In this document: piece by piece, positions 1 to 6,982 of the stretch
Layout: each line of letters begins with the position of its first letter
How positions within the stretch are numbered: the first letter of the stretch is position 1
NCBI GenBank assembly: GCA_964523945.1
Contig: CAZGBU010000038.1
Coordinates: 1-18,097, forward strand
Source: CAKTOF01 sp964523945
Lineage (GTDB): Bacteria; Bacillota; Clostridia; Oscillospirales; Oscillospiraceae
Length of the DNA: 18,097 nucleotides
Direction of reading: 5' to 3'
The notes under the pieces: model-generated
Told to the model about the DNA's origin: nothing
Database searches by the model: none
Seen by the model: the letters and a program-made list of their open reading frames with translations, nothing else
Program-made: the position numbers and the translations under genes

Positions 1-15
1 CTCTGTTGGGGTGTA

Positions 16-219
16 TCAGGCGTCTTCGCCGCGCTTGTTCGCCCCCGTGATGTAGTCGCTCAGGCAGTGCAGAACCAGAGTGACCAGCAGCAGAATGCCG
101 CCGACGGCGAGCAGCGGGATAATCATCGTGCGCATGCCGACAAAAATGCATCCGAATCCAATAATGACACCTGCGAGGAGAATGGCATTGACCAGTTTGA
201 TTTTCTTTGCTTTCGTCAT
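16..219 (-). CDS. Small two-helix membrane protein, function unknown
   Basis: A 67-residue protein I do not recognise. It has a Lys-rich N-terminus (MTKAKKIK), a first hydrophobic segment at about residues 9-29, a second at about 32-52, and a short polar tail ending KRGEDA. This predicts a small integral membrane protein with both ends on the same, probably cytoplasmic, side. I chose the ATG at 219 because GAAAGGAA lies about 10 nt upstream. The same frame is open to 357, with in-frame ATGs at 270 and 309 that lack a ribosome binding site. The ATG at 309 lies only about 7 nt after the predicted transcription start, so a nearly leaderless 97-residue form is a remote alternative. It has its own strong promoter (323-351) and lies 198 nt downstream of the ABC exporter genes, with no clear terminator between them, so read-through from the exporter is possible. 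Confidence 0.6.
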   Translation of the reverse strand: MTKAKKIKLVNAILLAGVIIGFGCIFVGMRTMIIPLLAVGGILLLVTLVLHCLSDYITGANKRGEDA

Positions 220-322
220 TTGTCGTGATTTCCTTTCTTGCGGATGGATTTTCTTAGAGCGCGATTCCATCGCTGCGGCGTGGCATGCTGCCCGAGCGCG
301 CCCACTCATTTGCAACGTGATT

Positions 323-351
323 ATTATAGCGTCATTTGGCAGGCTTGTAAA
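323..351 (-). promoter_or_regulatory. Sigma-A-type promoter of the small membrane protein gene
   Basis: On the minus strand, -35 TTTACA (346-351) and -10 TATAAT (323-328) are separated by exactly 17 nt. A perfect TTGACA begins 6 nt further upstream but would give a 23-nt spacer, so TTTACA is the better -35. The predicted leader to the ATG at 219 is about 95 nt. Confidence 0.65.
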
Positions 352-417
352 TGTCAAAACTGTGAATTCTGAGGGGCCATTCTTGGGAAAAGTGCATAGA
401 AATCAGCCCGTTTGGGT

Positions 418-2346
418 TCACTCCAGCTCCGTCGCGCCGGTATAGAGATTGTAGTACACGCCCTTTTGCGCAAGCAGCGATTCGTGGTCGCCACGCTCGA
501 TGATGCGGCCGTGATCGAGCACAATGATCGCGTTGGCATTCAGGATTGTCGACAGGCGATGCGCGATGACAAACACCGTGCGGCCTTTCATCAGCGCGTC
601 CATGCCGTCCTGAACCAGTTTCTCCGTGCGGGTATCGATGGAGCTGGTCGCCTCATCGAGCACCATGACCGGCGGATCCGCCACCGCAGCGCGCGCGATG
701 GAGATCAGCTGGCGCTGCCCCTGCGACAGGCTGCCGCCGTCGCCGCTCAGCTCGGTGTCATACCCCTGCGGCAGGTGCATGATGAATTCGTGCGCATTGG
801 CCAGCTTTGCCGCGGCGATGCACTCCTCGTCGGTCGCAGTCAGCTTGCCGTAGCGGATATTCTCCATCACTGTGCCGGTAAACAGGTTGACGTCCTGCAA
901 CACAACGCCCAGGCAGTGGCGCAGATCGACCTTGTTGATTCGGCTGATATCAATACCATCATAGGTAATCGAGCCAGACTGGATGTCGTAGAACCGGTTG
1001 AGCAGATTGGTGATCGTCGTCTTACCTGCACCAGTATGGCCGACAAAAGCGATCTTCTGTCCCGGCTTGGCATAGATGTTGATGTCATAAAGCACCTGCT
1101 TATCCGGCGCATAGCCGAAGTCGACGTCGTTCAGGCGAATGTCGCCAAGCACCTCGGTCAGCTGTGTCGTACCGTCTGGCATTGTCTCTTTCCAGGCCCA
1201 GTGCCCTGTGCGCTCTGTCGTCTCTGTCTTGCCGTCGGCTGTGACGCGCACCAGGTGGACCGTGCCGTCGTTTTCCTCGGGCTTCTCATCCATCAGGTTG
1301 AAAATCCGCTGCGCACCGGCCAGCGCCATGGCGACCATGCTGATCTGCTGCGACATCTGGTTGAACGGCATGCCGAAGCTTCTCGAAAGCGACAGGAACG
1401 CCACCAGAACGCCGACTGTCACGCCGCCGTACCCGCGCAGCGCCAGAAATCCTCCGATTACCGCGAGCAGGACATACTGCACGTTGTTGATCTGCATCAT
1501 CACCGGCATCAGGATGTTGGCATAGCGGTTGGCGTTGTTTGCATCGGTGAACAGGCTGTCGTTTTTCTGGTCAAAGTCCGCCTTGGCGTGTTTCTCGCGG
1601 CAGAACACCTTGACAACCTTCTGCCCGTTGATAATCTCTTCAATATAGCCGTTCAGGTTGCCGAGCGAGACCTGCTGGCTCACAAAGTAGCGTGCACTGC
1701 GTCCGCCGACCGTTCGCGTGACAATGAGCAACGCAGCGACAGAAGCTACAACAACCGCCGTCAGGATCAGGCTGTAGTAGCACATGGCACAGAAGATCGC
1801 GATGACGGTCACGCCGGATGCAACAAACTGCGGCATGGTCATGGCAATCATCTGGCGCAGCGTGTCGGTGTCATTGGTGTAGCGGCTCATGACATCGCCA
1901 TAGGCATGCGTGTCAAAGTAGCGGATCGGCAGCTTCTGCATATCCGTGAACATCGTGTCCCGGATGGTTTTCAGCGTTCCCTGCGCCACCGTGACCATCA
2001 GGCGGTTGTAGCAGTACGAGGCGAGAATACCCGCCAGATAGATAAACGCCATCAAAATGACAACACGCAGCAGTCCGGAAAAATCCGGATTGTCCTCCAG
2101 CAGCAGCGGGCTGATGTAGTCGTCGACCAGCGTCTGCATAAACATGGAGCTTGCCACATTGACCAGCGCGCTGATGAGAATGCACACCAGCACAACCAGC
2201 AGCAAAAACTTATACTTCTTTGCAATGATACCAAACAGTCGTTTGAGTGTTTTCCATCCACCGGTCGGCATCCGGGCGCCTGTCATGCGCGGCCCGCCCG
2301 GCCCGCGCGGCACCGAAGCCGTACGCGTCTGTTCCTGCTTACTCAT
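418..2346 (-). CDS. ABC exporter half-transporter, subunit with the catalytically intact Walker B
   Basis: A 642-residue fused membrane and ATPase subunit of a type IV (multidrug/lipid-type) ABC exporter, acting in the plasma membrane. A Pro/Gly/Arg-rich N-terminal tail (1-30) precedes six membrane helices (about 45-350) and a nucleotide-binding domain (about 400-642). Seen: Walker A GHTGAGKTT (436-444), an ABC signature with the variant LSQGQ instead of LSGGQ (540-544), Walker B ending in the catalytic Glu565 (LDEATSS), and switch His596 (IAHR). An extra polar stretch (about 356-398, containing GHWAWKE) sits between membrane and ATPase domains. I have seen this in YheH/YfiC-like heterodimeric exporters. 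Its ATG overlaps the stop of the preceding subunit gene by 8 nt (ATGAGTAA) and has AAAGGAGG 8 nt upstream, so the two are translationally coupled. The intact Walker A/B here would pair with the canonical signature of the partner to form the working ATP site. Substrate unknown. Confidence 0.93.
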   Translation of the reverse strand: MSKQEQTRTASVPRGPGGPRMTGARMPTGGWKTLKRLFGIIAKKYKFLLLVVLVCILISALVNVASSMFMQTLVDDYISPLLLEDNPDFSGLLRVVILMAFIYLAGILASYCYNRLMVTVAQGTLKTIRDTMFTDMQKLPIRYFDTHAYGDVMSRYTNDTDTLRQMIAMTMPQFVASGVTVIAIFCAMCYYSLILTAVVVASVAALLIVTRTVGGRSARYFVSQQVSLGNLNGYIEEIINGQKVVKVFCREKHAKADFDQKNDSLFTDANNANRYANILMPVMMQINNVQYVLLAVIGGFLALRGYGGVTVGVLVAFLSLSRSFGMPFNQMSQQISMVAMALAGAQRIFNLMDEKPEENDGTVHLVRVTADGKTETTERTGHWAWKETMPDGTTQLTEVLGDIRLNDVDFGYAPDKQVLYDINIYAKPGQKIAFVGHTGAGKTTITNLLNRFYDIQSGSITYDGIDISRINKVDLRHCLGVVLQDVNLFTGTVMENIRYGKLTATDEECIAAAKLANAHEFIMHLPQGYDTELSGDGGSLSQGQRQLISIARAAVADPPVMVLDEATSSIDTRTEKLVQDGMDALMKGRTVFVIAHRLSTILNANAIIVLDHGRIIERGDHESLLAQKGVYYNLYTGATELE

Positions 2347-4081
2347 CGGACAGGCCTCCTTTCATCTGCGATTCATAGACCTCGCGGTAGATCTCGCTGG
2401 TCTGGAGCAGCTGCGCATGCGTTCCCATCGCGCTGATCCGGCCGTTGTCCATGACCAGAATCAGATCAGCGTCCTGCACGGATGCCACGCGCTGTGCGAT
2501 GATCAGCTTGGTCGTGTCCGGGATCTGTTCCCGGAACGCCTTGCGGATCAGCGCATCGGTCATCGTGTCAACTGCGCTCGTCGAGTCGTCCAAAATCAGA
2601 ATTCGGGGCTTTTTCAACAGTGCGCGGGCAATACACAGCCGCTGCTTCTGGCCGCCGGAAACGTTACTGCCGCCCTGCTCAATGTAGGTATTGTAGCCCT
2701 CCGGAAACTCCCGGATAAAGCCGTCGGCCTGCGCGAGGCGGCAGGCCTCAACCAGTTCTTCATCCGTGGCGTTCTCATCGCCCCAGCGCAGATTCTCTTT
2801 GATTGTACCGGAGAACAGGACGTTCTTCTGCAGCACCATGGCCACCGAATCGCGCAGCGTCTTGATATCGTAGTCGCGCACATCGATGCCGCCGACGAGC
2901 AGCCTGCCCTCCGTCACGTCATACAGCCGCGGGATCAGCTGCACCAGCGTCGATTTCGACGAGCCGGTGCCGCCGATGATGCCGACTGTCGCGCCGGACG
3001 GGATCGTCAAATCCACATCGTACAGGCACAGCCGGTTCGGATCGTTCGCATAGCTGAAGCTGACGTGATCAAATGTAATCGAGCCGTCGGGCACCTCCGT
3101 CACCGGATCGTCGCAGTTGCGCAGATCCGGCACCTCGTCGAGCACCTCAACAATCCGGCGTGCCGAAGCGGCAGACATGGTGATCATCACATAGACCATG
3201 GAGAGCATCATCAGGCTCGAGAGGATCTGCATCGCGTAGGAGATGATACTGGTCAGCTCGCCGGTGGTCATCGTCGTCGCGCCGGAGCTGACAATAATCC
3301 TTGCACTCAGCCAGCTCGCCAGCAGCATGCAGGTGTAAATCGCCAGCTGCATCAGCGGCTGGTTGAACGCCAGCGTACCCTCCGCCTTGGTAAAGTCACG
3401 GTAGATCTCCTCTGAAACGCCGGAGAATTTCTCAACTTCGTAGTCCTCGCGTACAAAGCTCTTCACCACACGCACACCGCGCAGATTCTCCTCAACCACG
3501 CGGTTGAGCTTGTCGTAGGTATGGAACACGCGCTGGAAAATTGGCTGCACGCGCGTCGCGATGAACAGCAGGCCGCCCAGCAGGAACGGCACCACTGCGA
3601 CAAACACCAGCGTAATTCTCACGTTGATCGAAAATGCCATGACCATCGCGAAAATCATCGTCAGCGGGCTGCGTGCCGCCACGCGCACGACCATCTGAAA
3701 CGCGTTCTGAACATTTGTCACGTCTGTCGTCAGGCGCGAGACAATGCTCGCCGTGGAAAACTTGTCAATGTTGGAAAAGGAATAGGTCTGCACACGCTCA
3801 AACATGTCATGGCGCATGTTGCGCGCCAGGCCGGACGCCGAACGCGCGCTCGTCACACCGGCTGCCATGCCGGCCAGCAGTGCAAACGCCACCGCCAGGA
3901 TCAGGATTCCGCCAATCCGGAGGATTTCATTCATATCCCCGCCATAGATGCCCTCGTCGATCAGGTTTGCCATCAGGCGCGGGATCAAAATCTCCATCAC
4001 GACCTCCAACATGACGAAGACCGGTGTCAGAATCGTCGCCCACTTGTATTCCCGTATGCATTTTGCCAGTCGTTTGACCAT
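2339..4081 (-). CDS. ABC exporter half-transporter, subunit with degenerate ATP site
   Basis: A 580-residue ABC exporter subunit: six membrane helices in about 1-310 and a nucleotide-binding domain from about 335. Its ATPase motifs are altered. Walker A is GGTGSSKST (370-378), with Ser replacing the usual last Gly. The residue after Walker B is Asp499 (LDDSTS) instead of Glu, and the switch histidine is Gln530 (IAQR). The signature VSGGQ (474-478) is canonical. These are the hallmarks of the degenerate half of heterodimeric exporters such as TM287/TM288, BmrCD or LmrCD. I chose the ATG at 4081 (MVKRLAK), with AAAGGAGA about 10 nt upstream. An in-frame ATG at 4105 would add eight residues but would place the Shine-Dalgarno inside the coding region. 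It follows the MarR gene by 38 nt and overlaps the next subunit gene by 8 nt. Export of a drug, lipid or peptide is inferred, not shown. Confidence 0.92.
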   Translation of the reverse strand: MVKRLAKCIREYKWATILTPVFVMLEVVMEILIPRLMANLIDEGIYGGDMNEILRIGGILILAVAFALLAGMAAGVTSARSASGLARNMRHDMFERVQTYSFSNIDKFSTASIVSRLTTDVTNVQNAFQMVVRVAARSPLTMIFAMVMAFSINVRITLVFVAVVPFLLGGLLFIATRVQPIFQRVFHTYDKLNRVVEENLRGVRVVKSFVREDYEVEKFSGVSEEIYRDFTKAEGTLAFNQPLMQLAIYTCMLLASWLSARIIVSSGATTMTTGELTSIISYAMQILSSLMMLSMVYVMITMSAASARRIVEVLDEVPDLRNCDDPVTEVPDGSITFDHVSFSYANDPNRLCLYDVDLTIPSGATVGIIGGTGSSKSTLVQLIPRLYDVTEGRLLVGGIDVRDYDIKTLRDSVAMVLQKNVLFSGTIKENLRWGDENATDEELVEACRLAQADGFIREFPEGYNTYIEQGGSNVSGGQKQRLCIARALLKKPRILILDDSTSAVDTMTDALIRKAFREQIPDTTKLIIAQRVASVQDADLILVMDNGRISAMGTHAQLLQTSEIYREVYESQMKGGLSDE

Positions 4082-4119
4082 TGCATCGTTGTCTCCTTTC
4101 TGCATCCGATCTGGCTGCT

Positions 4120-4554
4120 CTACGAATCCAGATTGTGTTGGATCCGCGCAAGCAGTCCGAACAGTTCCGTCAATTCCGCGTCGCTCAAACTGCGGCGAAC
4201 GCGCGATTCCAGCGCATCGATCCGGCGCTTTGCGTTGTTGCAGACGCTCTGTCCGCGCGCAGTCAGCACGAGTTTTTTCAGCCGCGCATCCTGCGGCACC
4301 GGAATCCGGGCCAAATAGCCCTCGCGCTCCATTACCTGCAAAATTCCGGTCGCAGTGGAGCGCCGGATCTGAAATGCGCGCTCAAGATCTTTCTGGAATA
4401 CATCCCCCTCTCGATGCTGATCGAGATATCCCAGAAACATCACCTGCATGGACGTCAGGCGCGGCTCATTTGACAGCCCCTCGGCAGCCAGCCGCCGCAG
4501 GGTGTTGGCCAGGCCAATCACTGCCGGGCCGACCTGTCCCTCCGTCGCCTGCAT
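4120..4554 (-). CDS. MarR-family transcriptional regulator
   Basis: A 144-residue winged-helix regulator. Helical dimerisation segments flank the DNA-binding core. The helix-turn-helix lies at about 52-76 (QKDLERAF...RRSTATGILQVME). The wing at about 80-100 contains the DxR signature (Asp89, Arg91) followed by KKLVLTARG, all typical of MarR. I chose the ATG at 4554 because the sequence GGGGAGG lies 8-9 nt upstream. A GTG at 4563 is in frame but falls inside that Shine-Dalgarno. It is first in a unit with the two ABC exporter subunits and lies directly downstream of a near-consensus promoter. By family precedent it likely represses its own operon until a ligand is bound. I did not find a convincing long palindromic operator in the leader; a short CGAAATTCG occurs at 4571-4579. 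Confidence 0.92.
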   Translation of the reverse strand: MQATEGQVGPAVIGLANTLRRLAAEGLSNEPRLTSMQVMFLGYLDQHREGDVFQKDLERAFQIRRSTATGILQVMEREGYLARIPVPQDARLKKLVLTARGQSVCNNAKRRIDALESRVRRSLSDAELTELFGLLARIQHNLDS

Positions 4555-4605
4555 GAGCAGCACCTCCCCTCGAAATTCGTCCGCTAACTATTCGGCTTCG
4601 TACAG

Positions 4606-4634
4606 ATTGTAATCACATTCTGCGGGATTGTCAA
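4606..4634 (-). promoter_or_regulatory. Promoter of the marR-ABC exporter operon
   Basis: On the minus strand, -35 TTGACA (4629-4634, six of six) and -10 TACAAT (4606-4611) are 17 nt apart. This is a strong housekeeping promoter, consistent with an operon that is held down by its own MarR repressor. The leader to the ATG at 4554 is about 45 nt. Confidence 0.8.
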
Positions 4635-4684
4635 GTCCCAGAAATGTTAACTTTTTGTGTCGCCCGGAATCCGACCAGTCACGC

Positions 4685-4715
4685 AAAACCGGCGGACGCC
4701 TCTGGCGCCCGCCGG
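4685..4715 (-). terminator. Rho-independent terminator after ybaK
   Basis: On the minus strand, a 12-bp GC-rich stem (4704-4715 pairing with 4689-4700, one G-U wobble) with a 3-nt loop is followed by TTTT (4688-4685). It lies 9 nt past the ybaK stop and before the marR promoter, and so insulates the two units. Confidence 0.8.
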
Positions 4716-4724
4716 GGTGCTTGC

Positions 4725-5201
4725 CTATTCTTCGTCTTGTATCAGGTCGGCGTACTGCAATGGAATCAGCCGCGCCAGGTCATCCGGCGCCAATTCCACC
4801 TGAATGCCGATCCGGCCCGCGCTGAAACAAATTGTCTCAAAATTTCGCGCAGTCTCATGGATTGCCGTTGGGAACTGCTTCTTCATCCCAATTGGAGAAC
4901 AGCCGCCGTGGACATAGCCGGTCAGAGGCAGCAGATCCTTTGACCGGAGCATCGCGACCGACTTCTCCCCAACGGCCCGTGCAGCCTTTTTTAAATCCAG
5001 CTCAGCGGCCACCGGAAGCATAAATACATAGTGCTGTCCGGATTTTCCGGTCGTTACCAGCGTCTTAAATACACGCGCCGGGTCAAGGTCAAGCAGCGCT
5101 GCGACCTCCGTACCGCTGCGTGCCGTCTCCGTCTCAAACTGATATTCCCGATGCGGCAGCTTCAACTGCTGAATCTGCCGCAGTGCGTTCGTCCGTTCCA
5201 T
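4725..5201 (-). CDS. ybaK: YbaK/EbsC-family aminoacyl-tRNA deacylase, probable Cys-tRNA(Pro) editing enzyme
   Basis: A 158-residue single-domain protein of the YbaK/ProX (INS-like) trans-editing superfamily. These cytoplasmic enzymes hydrolyse Cys mischarged onto tRNA(Pro) by prolyl-tRNA synthetase. Seen: VFKTLV with Lys46, at the position of the essential lysine of Haemophilus YbaK, and the family loop GYVHGGCSPIGMKK (95-108). The length matches the family. The start follows the stop of the CHAP-protein gene by 17 nt without a strong Shine-Dalgarno, suggesting translation coupled to the upstream gene. It shares that gene's promoter at 6428-6456 and ends at a good terminator. The pairing with a cell-wall hydrolase looks like operon convenience rather than a shared pathway. 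Other tRNA specificities within this family cannot be excluded from sequence alone. Confidence 0.92.
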   Translation of the reverse strand: MERTNALRQIQQLKLPHREYQFETETARSGTEVAALLDLDPARVFKTLVTTGKSGQHYVFMLPVAAELDLKKAARAVGEKSVAMLRSKDLLPLTGYVHGGCSPIGMKKQFPTAIHETARNFETICFSAGRIGIQVELAPDDLARLIPLQYADLIQDEE

Positions 5202-5218
5202 CCAGGCCGCAGCCGCTC

Positions 5219-6394
5219 TCAGACGAGCCGGAGCACTGCCGGCGCAGCCGAAATCAGATCAGAAAGGGACACAGCAGAAGCGGCATATGTCATCTGCGCC
5301 GGCAGAATCAACGCTTCGCTGGCCTGCACACGGATTGCATGCACGCCGCGCATCACAACCGTCAGCGCCGACTCCAGGCTCAGCAGCCCATCCGGCGAGA
5401 AGCTGCCCGATGCGTCGCCCTGCATCGCGCCGAGCGCACCCAGGGCGGCAATGGCCTGCGCTTCAACTTCATCGACCGCAGCACAGTCGGCGTATGAGAG
5501 CACCGCGCCGTCTGCCTGCATCTGTGCGCCGGCCAGCGCAAACGCACGGGAAAGAATCACGGCTGCTTCAGCACGTGTCAGCACAGCATCCGGATCGAGT
5601 GCGCCGCTTTCATCCAGATCGAGGATACCCATCGCATAGGCCTGTGCACACCAGCTGTCGATCGTCTCGCCGGCCGCATCAACCGGCAGCGACCGGACAT
5701 AGACCGTCTCGCCCGTCAGCGTCTGCACCATACGAACGGCCATTTCACTGAGCTGCTCACAAGTTGCGCTCTCACCATAACCGCCGCACAGGTCAAAAAT
5801 CCCTTCCTGCTCAGCCTCAAAAATGGCCTCGGTCGCCCAGGATTCCGCAGCCTCCTGCTCGAGCAGCGTGGCAACTTCGCCGGACGATGAACAAAGTGTA
5901 TAGCAGTAGTAGACGCTGCTCGGGAACGCAAGCTGGCGGTTGATGCCAGCCTGGCCGTTCCAGCGCCAGTTCTGCTCAATCAGCGTCATGATCCCGGTTT
6001 CGGGGTCATAGGACTTCACAATCGCCCAGTGGCTGTAGCCCTTGCCGCGGCGCGCCGCGCTGGCGTAGAGCACATCGCCGGTTTGGGGCGTTTCGGCCAG
6101 TTCAAACCAGTATTCCTCCGTGCCCACGACGCTCGGGCCGCTGTCGCTCGTGCGGACCGTCAGGCCGTAGACCTCCTCGTAATAGCGGATCACATATTCG
6201 TTGCAGTAGTATGTACTGCCGTAACGGTTATACAGGGCGTCGACGCCGTTGAGCGTATCGGCCACAAAGTTTTCGCTGGTAATCGGGACGTAGGTAACAT
6301 CGAGCGTACCCTCCGCAGCCTGAGCACTCAGGCCGCAGCCAAGCACCATAAAGCACGCAGCCAGCAGCGCAAGCCGTTTGATCCATGCACGCAT
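5219..6394 (-). CDS. Secreted CHAP-domain cell-wall hydrolase with SLH-like repeats
   Basis: A 391-residue exported protein. The signal peptide (1-27) has a basic start, a hydrophobic core and AQAA before the mature part; Cys20 in VLGC could alternatively be a lipoprotein cysteine. A CHAP-type amidase/endopeptidase domain follows (about 50-165), with the likely catalytic set Cys64 (YYCNEYV), His122 (YSHWAIV) and Glu140/Asn142 (IEQNW), plus the GDVLY strand. The C-terminal half carries three S-layer-homology-like repeats (about 186-228, 246-289, 310-354); the second has the clear LTRAEAAVILSRAF signature. SLH repeats usually anchor proteins to pyruvylated wall polymers, so it is probably held at the cell surface to cut peptidoglycan. 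I chose the ATG at 6394 since AGGAAGG lies 9 nt upstream; the ATG at 6403 abuts that site. First gene of the unit with ybaK. The domain order and catalytic residues were read by eye. Confidence 0.8.
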   Translation of the reverse strand: MRAWIKRLALLAACFMVLGCGLSAQAAEGTLDVTYVPITSENFVADTLNGVDALYNRYGSTYYCNEYVIRYYEEVYGLTVRTSDSGPSVVGTEEYWFELAETPQTGDVLYASAARRGKGYSHWAIVKSYDPETGIMTLIEQNWRWNGQAGINRQLAFPSSVYYCYTLCSSSGEVATLLEQEAAESWATEAIFEAEQEGIFDLCGGYGESATCEQLSEMAVRMVQTLTGETVYVRSLPVDAAGETIDSWCAQAYAMGILDLDESGALDPDAVLTRAEAAVILSRAFALAGAQMQADGAVLSYADCAAVDEVEAQAIAALGALGAMQGDASGSFSPDGLLSLESALTVVMRGVHAIRVQASEALILPAQMTYAASAVSLSDLISAAPAVLRLV

Positions 6395-6427
6395 CCGGTT
6401 CATCCTTCCTGTGTCATACTGCCGGCT

Positions 6428-6456
6428 ATTGTAACGCTTTGTAACCGTTTTGTCAA
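6428..6456 (-). promoter_or_regulatory. Promoter of the CHAP-SLH/ybaK unit, overlapped by WalR-like repeats
   Basis: On the minus strand, -35 TTGACA (6451-6456) and -10 TACAAT (6428-6433) are 17 nt apart. Read on the plus strand the same stretch holds TGTAAC (6430-6435), TGTAAC (6440-6445) and TGTCAA (6451-6456), spaced by 4 and 5 nt. This resembles the WalR (YycF) recognition pattern TGTWAH-N5-TGTWAH. The promoter call is firm; the regulator is a guess based on pattern and on the type of gene controlled. Confidence 0.75.
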
Positions 6457-6516
6457 GTTTTTGGATTCATTTTGTTTCCAGGACTTCGTTTTGTGTTACA
6501 ACGTCGTGGAAAAGAC

Positions 6517-6545
6517 GTGACAATTCGGGCGTTGTGCCGTATACT
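6517..6545 (+). promoter_or_regulatory. Promoter of mrnC-rqcH
   Basis: -35 GTGACA (6517-6522, five of six) and -10 TATACT (6540-6545, five of six) have a 17-nt spacer. The start codon of mrnC is about 26 nt after the expected transcription start. It is divergent from the CHAP gene promoter, about 60 nt away. Confidence 0.65.
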
Positions 6546-6577
6546 ATCCCTATCATGTCCTTTGGAGGGATTGCGCC

Positions 6578-6982
6578 ATGTCAGACTGTTTTCATCCAGT
6601 GCTGACCCCGGCACAGCTCAGCGGGATCAGTACGCTCGGGCTTGCCCACATCGGTGATGCCGTCTATGAGCTGCTGGTACGCACGCTGCTGTGCGAGCGC
6701 GGCTTCGCCACGGCAGAACAGCTGCACCGTGAAACGGTGCGGCGCGTCAGCGCGCCGGCACAGGCCAAAGCAGTCGAGCATCTGCTGCCGCTGCTTTCTG
6801 AGGAAGAGCTGGCAATTTACCGACGTGGGCGCAACGTCCCGTCTCACACTGTGCCCAAGCATGCAACGCACGAGCAGTACGGAAAGGCGACCGGGCTGGA
6901 AGCGCTGTTCGGCACGCTGTATCTGTCGGGGCAGGGCGATCGCATCGGTGAATTGTTCGCCCGGATTGCGGAGGTGCTCTGA
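6578..6982 (+). CDS. mrnC: Mini-ribonuclease III
   Basis: A 134-residue RNase III catalytic domain without a double-stranded-RNA-binding domain, as in Bacillus MrnC. That enzyme trims the 23S rRNA precursor as a dimer in the cytoplasm. Seen: LAHIGDAVYE with catalytic Asp27, the conserved RNVPSHTVPKHAT stretch (85-97), and ATGLEALFGTLYL (104-116) with the second acidic residue Glu108. Length is normal for the family. GGAGGG sits about 8 nt before the ATG. The stop overlaps the start of rqcH by one base (TGATG), so the two are made together. In many Firmicutes mrnC lies beside cysS; here it pairs with a ribosome-rescue factor instead. Confidence 0.95.
   Translation: MSDCFHPVLTPAQLSGISTLGLAHIGDAVYELLVRTLLCERGFATAEQLHRETVRRVSAPAQAKAVEHLLPLLSEEELAIYRRGRNVPSHTVPKHATHEQYGKATGLEALFGTLYLSGQGDRIGELFARIAEVL

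Noticed and set aside
412..2436. 674-residue open frame on the plus strand opposite the ABC exporter gene
   Set aside because: Composition is His/Arg/Gln-rich with no recognisable family; it mirrors the codon bias of the clear ABC gene on the other strand and has no ribosome binding site of note.
2144..3415. 423-residue plus-strand open frame across both ABC exporter genes
   Set aside because: It spans two well-supported genes in antisense and shows no motif; the same shadow effect.
4571..4579. CGAAATTCG as the MarR operator
   Set aside because: Too short, and it lies downstream of the promoter next to the Shine-Dalgarno; MarR sites are usually longer palindromes. Kept only as a remark.
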